The notes beneath the pieces are model-generated. The model saw only the letters and a list, made by a program, of their open reading frames with translations. It ran no database searches and was not told where the DNA came from. Source: Pseudarthrobacter siccitolerans (lineage in GTDB: Bacteria > Actinomycetota > Actinomycetes > Actinomycetales > Micrococcaceae). From it: a stretch of 64,000 nucleotides of DNA. The first letter of the stretch is position 1. Each line of letters starts with the position of its first letter. A program made the position numbers and the translations under genes. The DNA lies in NCBI RefSeq assembly GCF_030823375.1, contig NZ_JAUSXB010000001.1:3534001-3598000 (forward strand), in the 5' to 3' direction. Of the stretch, positions 1 to 8,797 are shown piece by piece.

Positions 1-577
1 TGAATTCGTCCCGGGTGACCAGGGCCGGTCCGAACGGCGTGGACTTCTCCCAGGTTTTGCCCTGCAGCCACTGGATGGTGCGGAACTGGTAGTCCCGCAT
101 GGATACGTCGTTCAGGACGGCGTAGCCGGCGATGTGCGCGGGCGCGTCTGCTTCACTGATACGGCGGCCCTGCTTGCCAATCACGACGGCGAGTTCGGCT
201 TCCCAGTCCACGGTGTCGGATTCCTGCGGCAGGGCCAGGTCATCGTTCGGGCCGATCAGGGACTCGGCGTACTTGGCGAACAGGGTGGGGTGGTCGGGGA
301 CTTCCCGGCCCATTTCCTTGATGTGGTTGCGGTAGTTGTGGCCCACGCAGATGATCTTCCCCGGGGCGGGGACGACGGCGGCGAGGTCCGCGCCGTCCAC
401 GGCGTGGGTTGCGCCGCTGGCTGCCTTCGCGGTGGTTTCCCAGTTGGGGTCCTGCAGCAGGGCGCCGACGTCGGCGAACCCGGGGATCTCGGTGAGCGTG
501 TCCCCGTCCTGACGGACCGCCACCGTGCTCTTGCCGTTGCCGGTGCTGTCGTTCAGGCGGAGGGTGAGGAGTTTCAT
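1..577 (-). CDS. Fumarylacetoacetate hydrolase family protein, probable fumarylpyruvate hydrolase (C-terminus outside window)
   Basis: The reading frame starts at the ATG at 577-575 and runs off the left edge still open, giving about 192 residues. The N-terminal part holds GKIICVGHNYRNH and, further on, DWEAELAVVIGKQGR, the usual FAH-fold sequences that supply metal ligands (the E-x-E pair) and substrate contacts. FAH-family hydrolases cleave the C-C bond of acylpyruvates. Beside gentisate dioxygenase the expected substrate is fumarylpyruvate (or maleylpyruvate), yielding fumarate plus pyruvate in the cytoplasm. Its start codon shares one base with the dioxygenase stop (TAATG), so the two are almost certainly translationally coupled. 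No maleylpyruvate isomerase is seen in the window; it may lie beyond the left edge. Family assignment is secure, substrate is inferred from the neighbours. Confidence 0.9.
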   Translation of the reverse strand, partial: MKLLTLRLNDSTGNGKSTVAVRQDGDTLTEIPGFADVGALLQDPNWETTAKAASGATHAVDGADLAAVVPAPGKIICVGHNYRNHIKEMGREVPDHPTLFAKYAESLIGPNDDLALPQESDTVDWEAELAVVIGKQGRRISEADAPAHIAGYAVLNDVSMRDYQFRTIQWLQGKTWEKSTPFGPALVTRDEF

Positions 578-1707
578 TACTTGGTGCGTCCTTCGGTGTA
601 GGTGCGGTTGAAGTTCAGACGCTCGAAGATCGGGGCGTCGCTGAAACGGAAGAGATCAAACCCGGTGTCGGCCTGGAGGGACCAGGCGGCCCAGGAGGGA
701 ACGACGAAGAGGTCGCCCTTGGCCAGGTGCTTTGTTTCGCCGTTCAGGACCACGGACCCCGTGCCTTCGAAGACCTGCCAGACGCTGGAGCCCACCTCGT
801 GAATGGTGTCCGTGGTGGCGCCGGCGCGGAGGCGGTGGAACTCGGCCCGGATGGTGGGCATCACGTCCCCGCCGGTGGTCGGGTTGGTGAACCGGACGGC
901 GGCGTGGCCTTGGGAGACGGTGGCGGGGTGGCCCTCGTCCTCCAGGAGCAGCTGCTCGGTCAGGGCGGCGTCGGTGTGCTTCCAGCGGTACGCGGCGATG
1001 GGGGAGCTGGTGGTGTCATCCAGGCCCGAGAGGGGGCGCAGGCCGGGGTGGGCCCAGAGCCGTTCGGAGCGGGAGATGTCCGGGGTCGCTTCGTCGGTGA
1101 CGCGTTCGGTGCCGAACTCGAAGAACCCGGCGTCGGCGTAGTGGACGAACGGGATGTCCAGCCCGTCGATCCAGGCCATCGGCTCATCGGTGTCGTTGTG
1201 GTGGCCGTGGAAGTTCCAGCCCGGGGTCAGCAGGAAATCCCCGCGGGACATCCGCACGGGGTCCCCGTTCACCACGGTCCACACACCCTCGCCTTCGACC
1301 ACGAACCGGAACGCGTTCTGTGAGTGCCGGTGCTCGGGGGCGGTTTCCCGACCGCCCAGGTACTGGATCGCGGCCCACAATGTCGGGGTGGCGTAGGGGG
1401 TGCCGGCCAGGCCGGGGTTCGCCAGGGCGATGGCCCGGCGTTCCCCGCCGCGGCCCACCGGCACCAGGTCACCGGCCCGGGCAGCCAACGGGTACAGGTC
1501 ATTCCACCGCCACACATGCGGCACGGCCTTCGGGCTTGGGACCATCGGCATCAAATCGCCGATTTCCGTCCACAACGGAACCAGGTTCTCCTTGCCGAAA
1601 TCCTTGTACAGCTGCTCCAGCTGTACAGCCTCCTCCGGTGTGGGCTCCGGCAGGGCATGGCTCGCGGCCACTGACTCATGGGTCGCGTTCTCGGCGCTGA
1701 TCGACAC
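577..1707 (-). CDS. Gentisate 1,2-dioxygenase
   Basis: This bicupin protein of 376 aa opens the gentisate (2,5-dihydroxybenzoate) ring between the carboxyl- and hydroxyl-bearing carbons to give maleylpyruvate, using Fe(II). The first cupin contains PEHRHSQNA (His126 and His128 of the chosen start), the histidine motif typical of gentisate dioxygenases, followed by FVVEGEG. A second, iron-free cupin is seen near HEVGSSVWQVFEG. I chose the GTG at 1707 because AGGAGG (1714-1719) sits 6 nt upstream; the frame is open further to 1770 but without a ribosome site there. It is downstream of the IclR gene on the same strand and overlaps the hydrolase start by one base. A palindrome at 1785-1801 lies in its promoter region. 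Confidence 0.95.
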   Translation of the reverse strand: MSISAENATHESVAASHALPEPTPEEAVQLEQLYKDFGKENLVPLWTEIGDLMPMVPSPKAVPHVWRWNDLYPLAARAGDLVPVGRGGERRAIALANPGLAGTPYATPTLWAAIQYLGGRETAPEHRHSQNAFRFVVEGEGVWTVVNGDPVRMSRGDFLLTPGWNFHGHHNDTDEPMAWIDGLDIPFVHYADAGFFEFGTERVTDEATPDISRSERLWAHPGLRPLSGLDDTTSSPIAAYRWKHTDAALTEQLLLEDEGHPATVSQGHAAVRFTNPTTGGDVMPTIRAEFHRLRAGATTDTIHEVGSSVWQVFEGTGSVVLNGETKHLAKGDLFVVPSWAAWSLQADTGFDLFRFSDAPIFERLNFNRTYTEGRTK

Positions 1708-1784
1708 GAAAGGCCTCCTGGATAGGTCCGAACAGTTTTGGCGTAGTTCGACCCTATGGAGGGACGGCATGTGATCGCGAGCAT

Positions 1785-1801
1785 ATTCTGCTCTACAGAA
1801 T
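1785..1801. promoter_or_regulatory. Palindrome, candidate IclR operator of the gentisate dioxygenase promoter
   Basis: ATTCTG-N5-CAGAAT is a perfect inverted repeat (6-bp arms, 5-bp spacer) about 80 bp upstream of the dioxygenase start, in the gap after the IclR gene. The same TTCTG-N5-CAGAA core recurs at 2661-2675 in the divergent IclR/transporter region. Two matching sites in the two promoter regions of one pathway suggest the binding site of the local regulator. This is an inference from pattern and position. Confidence 0.55.
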
Positions 1802-1819
1802 TAGCGGGGTTGGAAGTAA

Positions 1820-2668
1820 TCAGTCCGGCTCGGCCGGGTTTGCTGCAATGTCGATCTCCAGCTGCCGGCAGGTCTCGTGCAGGGCGGCCACCAGGCCGCG
1901 GTCGAACACTGTGCGGAACCGGGTGGCAGGAGTGGCGACGCTGATCGCCCCCACCACGTTGCCGTGCCGGTTGTGCAGTGCGATGCCGAGGGCGCTCACG
2001 CCGTCCTCGGTGCCTTCGAAATTGGCGGCGAAGCCGTTGCTGCGGACGGAATCAAGTTCGCGCAGGAAGGCCGGATAGTCCTCCTCGGCAATGGTGTCGC
2101 CGCTGATCTCGGCATTGTTGCTGCGAAAGAGCTGCTGGATCATGGACGGATCCAGCTCGGCGAGGATCGCCTTGCCGCCGGAGGTCCTGCTGGCTGGCAG
2201 CACCGTCCCCTGCCGGTCGCCTACCCGCAGCACGTTGTTTCCTTCCACCGTGGCGAGGAAACGCACTTTGGTGCCCACGCGCACCATGAGGTTGACGGTT
2301 TCGTTGAGCTGCGCCGAGAGCAGTTCCATGTGGGGCTGGGCCAGCGAACGCAGCAGCCGGGTCCAGCTCAATCCGGCCGGACCCACGCCCATGGCGGGGC
2401 CGGGGACGTAGCGCCGGGTTTCATCCTGGACTGCAAAACCCCGGTAGACCAGCATCGCCAGGAGCCGGTGGGCGGTGGAAGGCGCAACCTCCAGTTCCTC
2501 CGCCGCGTCCTTCAGCCGCAGCGTCCCGCCGTCGCGCAGCAGCTGGAGGAGTTGCAGCGCGTTGTCCACGGCCTCGATGGAGTACGTGGGCCGCTTCTGT
2601 ACGGGCTTTTTCTCCGCAGGCTTCCGCCGCGGACCCGCAGGAGGGGCGGGACTGGACTTTTTCTGCAC
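1820..2668 (-). CDS. IclR family transcriptional regulator
   Basis: A 282-aa protein with an N-terminal winged helix (TYSIEAVDNALQLLQLL, then APSTAHRLLAMLVYRGF as recognition helix) and a C-terminal IclR effector domain (LNETVNLMVRVG, GVSALGIALH, VVGAISVATP). The first about 25 residues are a Lys/Pro-rich tail. The GTG at 2668 was chosen because it starts just downstream of the divergent gene; the frame is open to 2749 but that would run into the transporter gene. Members of this family control aromatic-acid catabolic genes as activators or repressors bound to a pathway intermediate. Its position between the gentisate genes and the divergent transporter/hydroxylase pair argues that it controls both. 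The palindrome at 2661-2675 covers its own start codon, suggesting autoregulation. Confidence 0.92.
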   Translation of the reverse strand: MQKKSSPAPPAGPRRKPAEKKPVQKRPTYSIEAVDNALQLLQLLRDGGTLRLKDAAEELEVAPSTAHRLLAMLVYRGFAVQDETRRYVPGPAMGVGPAGLSWTRLLRSLAQPHMELLSAQLNETVNLMVRVGTKVRFLATVEGNNVLRVGDRQGTVLPASRTSGGKAILAELDPSMIQQLFRSNNAEISGDTIAEEDYPAFLRELDSVRSNGFAANFEGTEDGVSALGIALHNRHGNVVGAISVATPATRFRTVFDRGLVAALHETCRQLEIDIAANPAEPD

Positions 2669-2675
2669 ATCAGAA
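2661..2675. promoter_or_regulatory. Palindrome in divergent iclR/transporter region, candidate operator
   Basis: TTCTG-N5-CAGAA is an inverted repeat overlapping the IclR start codon and lying about 42 bp before the transporter ATG. Its arms match those of the palindrome at 1785-1801, including the extra T after the right arm. Inferred to be a binding site for the adjacent IclR protein. Confidence 0.5.
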
Positions 2676-2716
2676 TTGTATTGTGGTTCACCTTGCGCGG
2701 CCACGACAGTGGTGGG

Positions 2717-4069
2717 ATGAATCACACACTTCCCGCTGCAGAGACGCAATGGTCTTCACCCGGAGCACCTGGCACCCCGTCTGGCGACAGGCACGGCCGG
2801 TTCCCCAAAGCTTCGGCCCTGGCGGTCCTGGTCTGCTGGCTGCTGGTCGTCTTCGACGGCTATGACCTCATCGTCTACGGCACGGTCCAGTCCTCACTTA
2901 TTTCCGAGACCGGTTGGGGGCTGACCAAGGCCACTGCCGGAACCATTGGGTCGATGGCGTTCCTGGGCATGATGATTGGCGCCATCTTCGCCGGCCGCAT
3001 GGCCGACTCGTGGGGCCGCCGCCGCACCATCCTCGGTTGTGCCGTCGTCTTCTCCGTCTTCACTGTCCTGTGCGCCTTCGCCCCCAGCGCCGCCATTTTC
3101 GGCGTCCTTCGGCTCCTGGCAGGAATCGGGCTCGGCGGGCTGGTTCCCTCCGCGAACGCCCTGGTGGCTGAACTGGTTCCCACGAAGTGGCGGTCCACCA
3201 TTGCCACCTTGATGATGTCCGGTGTCCCGATCGGCGGCTCCATCGCTGCCCTCGTGGGTATCCAGCTGATCCCGGCCTTCGGCTGGCAGGCAATGTTCCT
3301 GGTGGCCGTGCTGGCACTGGTGGTTGTGGTGCCGCTCGGGCTGAAATTCCTGCCGGAGACGCTGGCTTCGGAACAGGACGCCCGGAAGCCGGAACAGGAC
3401 GCCCGTGATCGGCCCGCTGCCGCTGAACCCAGGGCCCGTGCCGGCTTCTCCTCGCTGCTCCGCGCCCCCTACCTCGGCATCAGTATGCTCTTCGCAGTTG
3501 CCACCATCGCCACGCTGTTCGCCTGGTATGGCCTGGGCACCTGGCTGCCCAACCTGATGCAGTTGGCCGGCTACAACCTCGGCTCCGCACTGACCTTCGC
3601 GCTGGCACTGAACCTGGGCGCGGTGGCAGGTTCGGTCATCACGGCATGGGCCGGCACCCGCTTTGGACCCGTTCCCACCGCCATCGCTGCGGCCGCCGTC
3701 GCCGCTGGTGCACTGGTGGTCCTCGTGACCGGACCCGCCGTGACGGTGGTGTACCTCATGCTGGTGCTTGCCGGGGTCGGAACCCACGGAACGCAGTGCC
3801 TCATCATCGCCGCCGTCGCCAACCACTATCCCGCGCACCTGCGGGGCACAGCGCTGGGCTGGGCACTGGGCACGGGACGGATCGGCGCCGTCATGGCACC
3901 CCAGGCGGGAGGCCTGCTACTGGCCGCTGGGCTGGGAGTCAGCTCCAATTTCCTGGCCTTCGCCGGGGCCGCCGCCATCGCCGCGGTGCTGCTGGCCGCC
4001 GTCGGCCTTCACCTCAAAGCCAAAACCACTTTCCCAACACCAACAACCACAGGAGCACACAATGTCTGA
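2717..4069 (+). CDS. MFS transporter, aromatic acid:H+ symporter (AAHS) family
   Basis: A 450-aa membrane protein with about 12 hydrophobic segments. Segment 1 carries LLVVFDGYDLIVYGTV, the DGYD signature of AAHS-type aromatic acid permeases, and the loop after segment 2 has GRMADSWGRRR, the major facilitator motif. A charged cytoplasmic loop (about residues 220-245) separates the two six-helix halves. It probably imports 3-hydroxybenzoate or gentisate by proton symport. The start is the ATG at 2717 with GGTGGG just before it. Its last 8 bases overlap the hydroxylase start (ATG at 4062), so the two genes form an operon. Substrate is inferred from the neighbours. Confidence 0.92.
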   Translation: MNHTLPAAETQWSSPGAPGTPSGDRHGRFPKASALAVLVCWLLVVFDGYDLIVYGTVQSSLISETGWGLTKATAGTIGSMAFLGMMIGAIFAGRMADSWGRRRTILGCAVVFSVFTVLCAFAPSAAIFGVLRLLAGIGLGGLVPSANALVAELVPTKWRSTIATLMMSGVPIGGSIAALVGIQLIPAFGWQAMFLVAVLALVVVVPLGLKFLPETLASEQDARKPEQDARDRPAAAEPRARAGFSSLLRAPYLGISMLFAVATIATLFAWYGLGTWLPNLMQLAGYNLGSALTFALALNLGAVAGSVITAWAGTRFGPVPTAIAAAAVAAGALVVLVTGPAVTVVYLMLVLAGVGTHGTQCLIIAAVANHYPAHLRGTALGWALGTGRIGAVMAPQAGGLLLAAGLGVSSNFLAFAGAAAIAAVLLAAVGLHLKAKTTFPTPTTTGAHNV

Positions 4070-5312
4070 GCACGCCACGTCCACCGATGTCCTGGTGATC
4101 GGAGGGGGCATGGCCGGACTGGCCGGAGCCCTCGCACTGCGGGAAAACGGCGCCAACGTGACCCTGGTGGAGCGGGCGCCGGAATTCGGCGAGGTGGGTG
4201 CCGGACTGCAGATGGCCCCCAATGCCTCCCGCGTGCTGAAGCGCTGGGGCCTGCTGGAAAAGGCGCTGGAGATCGGGGTGCAGCCCAAGCACCTTGTGTT
4301 CCGCGACGCCGTCACCGGCGAGGAGCTCACCCGTCAGACGCTTGGCGGGGAGTTCGCTGAGCGGTACGGCGCGCCCTACGTTGTGATCCACCGCAGCGAC
4401 CTGCACCGGGTCCTGCTCGAAGGCTGCGAAGCCGCTGGCGTCAAACTCGTCAACGACGTGATGGTCGAGAGCGTGGAAACCGTCAACGGCCGCGGTGTCG
4501 CACACACCGCCGCCGGCGTGGACTACGAGGCCGACGTGGTGATCGGTGCCGACGGACTCAAGTCCACGCTCCGCCCGCTCGTGGCCAAGGACGAGCCCGT
4601 TTCCTCCGCCTACGTGGCCTACCGCGGCACCGTCCCCATCACTGAAAACACCCCCAAGGCGGACCTCGAGGACGTCATCGTCTACCTGGGCCCGGACTGC
4701 CACCTGGTCCAGTACCCGCTGCGCAAGGGGGAACTGCTCAACACCGTGGCCGTCTTCAAGTCCGCCTCCTTTGAACGCGGCGAGGAGCAGTACGGGGGAG
4801 TGGACGAGCTCCAGGCCGCCTACAAGGACTGTGTCCCCGCGGTCCAGGAGGCGCTCAAGAACCTCGCCACCGGCATCCGCTGGCCCATGTACGACCGCGA
4901 CCCCATCGAGAACTGGGTTGCCGGCAGGATGGTGCTGATGGGCGACGCCGCACATCCCATGCTGCAGTACCTCGCCCAGGGCGCATGCCAGGCACTTGAG
5001 GACGCCGCCGCACTGCAGGACTCTTCGACCGGTACTGTGTTTACCGCCGAGGGAATTAATCCCGAGGCATGGGATGAGGCCATTCGCGAGTTCAACAGCG
5101 ACCGCGCCGCCCGTACCGCGCGTGTCCAGCGCACCGCACGTGTATGGGGTGAATCCTGGCACGTTTCGGGCCTGGCCCGGACGCTGCGGAACCTCCTGTT
5201 CAAGAGCCGTAAGGACAACAACTTCCAGTACAACGACTGGCTGTACGGGCAGGATGGCGACGGCGTCCCTGCCGTCACGCCCAAGAAGGTTACGGAGAGC
5301 GTGCCGGCGTAG
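4062..5312 (+). CDS. 3-hydroxybenzoate 6-hydroxylase (FAD monooxygenase)
   Basis: A 416-aa class A flavoprotein monooxygenase. It has the FAD dinucleotide motif VLVIGGGMAGLAG (residues 10-22), the DG motif VVIGADGLKS (159-168) and the GD motif VLMGDAAHPM (291-300). These enzymes use NADH and O2; in this setting the product would be gentisate, made from 3-hydroxybenzoate. Start ATG at 4062 follows AGGAG at a good distance and overlaps the transporter's 3' end. With the transporter, dioxygenase and hydrolase it makes a nearly complete route from 3-hydroxybenzoate to central metabolism. Salicylate 5- or 1-hydroxylase-type activity is the alternative, but the gentisate genes favour the 3-hydroxybenzoate assignment. 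Confidence 0.9.
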   Translation: MSEHATSTDVLVIGGGMAGLAGALALRENGANVTLVERAPEFGEVGAGLQMAPNASRVLKRWGLLEKALEIGVQPKHLVFRDAVTGEELTRQTLGGEFAERYGAPYVVIHRSDLHRVLLEGCEAAGVKLVNDVMVESVETVNGRGVAHTAAGVDYEADVVIGADGLKSTLRPLVAKDEPVSSAYVAYRGTVPITENTPKADLEDVIVYLGPDCHLVQYPLRKGELLNTVAVFKSASFERGEEQYGGVDELQAAYKDCVPAVQEALKNLATGIRWPMYDRDPIENWVAGRMVLMGDAAHPMLQYLAQGACQALEDAAALQDSSTGTVFTAEGINPEAWDEAIREFNSDRAARTARVQRTARVWGESWHVSGLARTLRNLLFKSRKDNNFQYNDWLYGQDGDGVPAVTPKKVTESVPA

Positions 5313-5330
5313 TCAGTCCCCACCCAACTA

Positions 5331-5368
5331 CAGCGGGCGACGGCGGGACCTCCCGCCGTCGTCCGCTG
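5331..5368 (+). terminator. Hairpin between convergent genes
   Basis: A 17-bp stem (CAGCGGGCGACGGCGGG with its near-perfect complement, loop ACCT) lies 18 nt after the hydroxylase stop. No clear U tract follows. It sits between convergent genes and may terminate from both sides. Confidence 0.7.
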
Positions 5369-5421
5369 CTGTCTGTTACTGCCCTGCTGAGTCCGCGCGG
5401 CTGCGGCGCGCCTCTTTTCCC

Positions 5422-7164
5422 TTAGTAGGCCTTCACGCGTTGCTCGACGATGAGGTGGATCAGGGCGAAGACGCCGTCCTGGTCGATGGCGGCGAACGCG
5501 GCATCAAGTGCGGCCGGAATCTCAGTGTCCTCAGTGACAGTGATGCCAAGACCGCCGAAGGCCCTGGCCATCAGGCCGAAGTCGGGATTCTTCAGCTGGG
5601 TGCCGGAGACGCGCGACGGATAGTGCCGCTCCTGGTGGGTTCGGATGGTGCCGTATTCCTGGTTGTCCATCACCACCACCAGGGGAGTGGCGCCGTACTG
5701 GGCAGCGGTGGCCAGCTCCTGCCCGTTCATCAGGAACTCCCCGTCGCCGGCGATGGTGACCACCCGGCGTGCGGGATCGGCCAGGGAAGCCGCGATGGCC
5801 GACGGCACTGAGTACCCCATGGAGCCGTTGCGGGCGCTGATCATGGAAGCGTAGCGGCGGGTGGGGAAGTAGCGGTGGGCCCAGTTGGTGTGTTCGCCTG
5901 CGCCGAAGGTCACCATGGCATCCTCGGGCAGCCTTGGCACAAGGTTCGCCATCAGGGTGTCCATCCTGGCCTGCCCCGCTGCCGGTGCGGCCGGGGGCAG
6001 CGCGGCGAACTCCTCCTGCTCGCCCCGCATCCGCGCCGTCCATGCCTTCCACTCTTCCTTCACCGGCAGGTCAATGCCGGCCAGGTCCCGCACAAAGGCC
6101 TCGGGCTTGGCCAGGATCTGCCGCGACACCGGACCCGACCGGCCGCGAAGCGAGGGGTCCACAGTGACCAGGAAGTTCTTTTTGTTCCAGTCCTGCCGGC
6201 AAACGAAGCCGTCTGTGATGACGTCCCCCGGGACTGTTCCCACGAATACCAGCAGGTCGGTTTCTTCAAGCAGGTCGTAGGTGGGCCGGGGCCGGCCGTA
6301 GCCAATGGGGCCCACGTAGGACGGTGAATCGAAGGACACCGTTCCCTGCGTCCGCCATTCAGCTGCTGCCGGTATCTGGTGGCGTTCCAGCCAGCCGGTG
6401 AGCTGGTCCGCTGCTGCCTGGGTCCAGTCATTGCCCCCGGTGACGAACAGCGGCTTGCTGGATTCTGCCAGTGCCGCCTGGAGTGCGGCTGCGTCCGTGC
6501 TGCTCATGCCGCCGGCTGCCACAGGAATGGCGGGATGCAGCGCGGGGTCGATCTGCTGGCGGATGATGTCCTCCGGCAGGCCCACTACCACCGGGCCGGG
6601 CCGTCCGCTCATGGCGGCAAATACCGCCTCGGCCACAATTTCGGACGCCCGCTCCGCATGGTCCAGGACCATCACGCGCTTGGCGCCGGTGTCGAACCAG
6701 GCTTTGATGTCGAACTCCTGGAATGCCTCGCGGTCCCGGTGGGCGAAGGGGATCAGGCCCACAAACAGCAGCATGGGAGTGGAGTCCTGCCATGCCGTGT
6801 GCAGGCCCACGTGGGCGTTGGCGGCACCGGGGCCGCGGGTCACCATGGCCACTCCGGGGCGCTGGTTCATCTTGCCGTCGGCTTCGGCCATGTAGGCGGC
6901 ACCGCCCTCATGCCTGCAGACAATGGTTTCGATATCAGAGGCGTGCAGGCCATCCAGCACGTCCAGGAAGCTCTCGCCCGGCACCACATACGTGCGTTCC
7001 ACGCCATGGGCCGCCAGCGAGTCAACAATGACGTGCCCCGCGGACCTGGTTGCTGGTTGGGGCTTCTGCGTATGGTTCGCCTGCGGGTTGTCCTGCTGGG
7101 AAAGTTCGACGGCGGCGGGCCGGGTGTGTGATGCGGTCAGGGTTGCTGCGGGTTCCGTTGTCAT
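5422..7164 (-). CDS. Thiamine diphosphate-dependent enzyme, acetolactate synthase-like large subunit
   Basis: A 580-aa protein with the three-domain layout of ThDP decarboxylases and synthases. The N-terminal domain has VVPGESFLDVLDGL and the activating glutamate in CRHEGGAAYMAEADGK; a central domain follows; the C-terminal ThDP-binding motif is AGDGEFLMNGQELATA ending in DNQEYGT. About 45 low-complexity residues precede the first domain. No regulatory small subunit gene is adjacent, which argues against a biosynthetic acetolactate synthase. It lies 36 bp downstream of an amino-acid permease on the same strand and so probably belongs to the glutaminase/permease group. It may act on an alpha-keto acid derived from amino acids. 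The exact substrate cannot be told. Confidence 0.85.
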   Translation of the reverse strand: MTTEPAATLTASHTRPAAVELSQQDNPQANHTQKPQPATRSAGHVIVDSLAAHGVERTYVVPGESFLDVLDGLHASDIETIVCRHEGGAAYMAEADGKMNQRPGVAMVTRGPGAANAHVGLHTAWQDSTPMLLFVGLIPFAHRDREAFQEFDIKAWFDTGAKRVMVLDHAERASEIVAEAVFAAMSGRPGPVVVGLPEDIIRQQIDPALHPAIPVAAGGMSSTDAAALQAALAESSKPLFVTGGNDWTQAAADQLTGWLERHQIPAAAEWRTQGTVSFDSPSYVGPIGYGRPRPTYDLLEETDLLVFVGTVPGDVITDGFVCRQDWNKKNFLVTVDPSLRGRSGPVSRQILAKPEAFVRDLAGIDLPVKEEWKAWTARMRGEQEEFAALPPAAPAAGQARMDTLMANLVPRLPEDAMVTFGAGEHTNWAHRYFPTRRYASMISARNGSMGYSVPSAIAASLADPARRVVTIAGDGEFLMNGQELATAAQYGATPLVVVMDNQEYGTIRTHQERHYPSRVSGTQLKNPDFGLMARAFGGLGITVTEDTEIPAALDAAFAAIDQDGVFALIHLIVEQRVKAY

Positions 7165-7200
7165 GGTCTTTCTTTGTTGTTCGGGCGTGCGTGGCGGTTG

Positions 7201-8724
7201 TTATCGGGAATACCTGATGGGTGTCCGGTTGGCGATGACCGGGGAGAGGCCGGTGTGGCCTTCGCGGGTTTCGGCGATTTCGTGGATGCGTTTGCGGCAG
7301 GCGTACCAGCCGAAGACCATGAGGACGGAGGCGATGGCGGTGACGAGCATGGTGAGGGGGGATTCGATGAACACCATGACCAGCACGCCGATGAGGAAGA
7401 GGAGGGAGAGGTAGCCGGTGTAGGGGGCGCCGAACATCCGGAAGGACGGGCGGGCCAGCCAGCCTTTGTCGGCCCAGCGTTTGAGCTGGATTTGGCAGAG
7501 GACGATGGTGGCCCAGGTCATGATGATGCCGACGGAGGCGACGTTGAGGACGATTTCGAAGGCCTCGGCCGGGACGAGGTAGTTCAGCGGGACGCCCAGG
7601 AGGGACACGCCGGCGGTGATGGCGATGCCGCCGTAGGGGACGCCGGCTTTGTTCATGCGGGAGGCGAATTTTGGTGCGGAGCCGTTGACGGACATGGAGC
7701 GGAGGATCCGGCCGGTGGAGTAGAGCCCGGCGTTCAGGGAGGACAGGGCGGCGGTGAGGACGACGAGGTTCATGATGACGTCCACGCCCTGGATGCCGAT
7801 GGAGCCGAAGAAGGTCACGAAGGGGCTGACGCCTTTGACGTAGGAGGTGTAGGGCAGGAGCAGGGCCAGGAGGATGACGGAGCCGACGTAGAACACGGCG
7901 ATGCGGAAGACCACGGAGTTGATGGCTTTGGGCATGATCTTTTCGGGGTTTTCGGTTTCGCCGGCGGCGGTGCCGACCAGTTCGATGGAGGCGTAGGCGA
8001 ACAGGACGCCCTGCATGAGGATGATCATGGGCAGCAGGCCGTTGGGGAAGATCCCGCCGTTGTCGGTCAGGAGGCTGATACCGACCGGTTGGCCGTCCAC
8101 GGGGGTGCCGAAGATGACGAAGTAGGTGCCGGCGATGAGGAAGATGACCAGGGCGGCGACCTTGATCAGGGCGAACCAGAATTCCATTTCGCCGAAGACC
8201 TTGACCGAGACGAGGTTCAGGGCGAGGACGACGACGAGGGCGGTCAGGGCCCAGGCCCACTGCGGGACGTCGGCCATCCAGGGGATGTAGTTGCCGAAGA
8301 AGTGCATGTAGAGGGCCGCGGCGGTGATGTCCACGATGGTGGTGGTGGCCCAGTTGATCCAGTAGAACCAGCCGGAGACGAACGCGGCTTTTTCGCCGAA
8401 GAATTCGCGGGCGTAGGAGACGAAGGAGCCTGAGGAGGGGCGGTGGAGGACGAGTTCGCCCAGGGCGCGGAGGATCAGGAACGCGAAGAATCCGCAGACG
8501 GCGTAGGCGATGACCAGGGACGGTCCGGCGGCGTTGAGCCGGCCGCCGGCGCCCAGGAACAGGCCGGTGCCGATCGCACCGCCGATCGCGATCATCTGGA
8601 TCTGCCGGGGCTTGAGGTTCTTGTGGTAGCCCTTGTCCTCCGCGTGCAGGGAAGTCTCGGACGCGTGCGCGTGCCCGCCGTCAATTTGGTCTGCTGCAAC
8701 CTCGTCATTGGGGTTGTTGGGCAT
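7201..8724 (-). CDS. Amino acid permease (APC superfamily, AAT type; asparagine permease-like)
   Basis: A 507-aa membrane protein with about 12 helices. The beginning of helix 1 reads [19 protein letters not shown], the hallmark of the AAT family (AnsP, GabP, CycA, AroP). The next segment has [15 protein letters not shown], the conserved loop after helix 2. The ATG at 8724 is preceded by AAAGGA. It would import an amino acid by proton symport. Lying between a glutaminase gene (73 bp upstream) and the ThDP enzyme (36 bp downstream), glutamine, glutamate or asparagine is the likely substrate. The sequence most resembles L-asparagine permeases, but specificity in this family is hard to read from sequence. 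Confidence 0.9.
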   Translation of the reverse strand: MPNNPNDEVAADQIDGGHAHASETSLHAEDKGYHKNLKPRQIQMIAIGGAIGTGLFLGAGGRLNAAGPSLVIAYAVCGFFAFLILRALGELVLHRPSSGSFVSYAREFFGEKAAFVSGWFYWINWATTTIVDITAAALYMHFFGNYIPWMADVPQWAWALTALVVVLALNLVSVKVFGEMEFWFALIKVAALVIFLIAGTYFVIFGTPVDGQPVGISLLTDNGGIFPNGLLPMIILMQGVLFAYASIELVGTAAGETENPEKIMPKAINSVVFRIAVFYVGSVILLALLLPYTSYVKGVSPFVTFFGSIGIQGVDVIMNLVVLTAALSSLNAGLYSTGRILRSMSVNGSAPKFASRMNKAGVPYGGIAITAGVSLLGVPLNYLVPAEAFEIVLNVASVGIIMTWATIVLCQIQLKRWADKGWLARPSFRMFGAPYTGYLSLLFLIGVLVMVFIESPLTMLVTAIASVLMVFGWYACRKRIHEIAETREGHTGLSPVIANRTPIRYSR

Positions 8725-8797
8725 GGTTGATCCTTTCGATCCGGGGAAGATCTAACTGGGGTTGGGGGAAGTTGGGGATTCGGGAAATCCGGCAGCT

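Noticed and set aside
2894..3838. Long open frame on the - strand inside the MFS gene
   Set aside because: Gly/His/Asp-rich composition with no domain, typical of the antisense frame of a high-GC gene; the + strand frame is a clear transporter.
5422..7164. Biosynthetic acetolactate synthase (ilvB)
   Set aside because: No small-subunit gene or branched-chain pathway gene nearby, and the context is amino-acid uptake.
7174..8433. 419-codon + strand frame opposite the permease gene
   Set aside because: Gly/Asp/Glu-dominated low-complexity sequence; shadow of the - strand permease.
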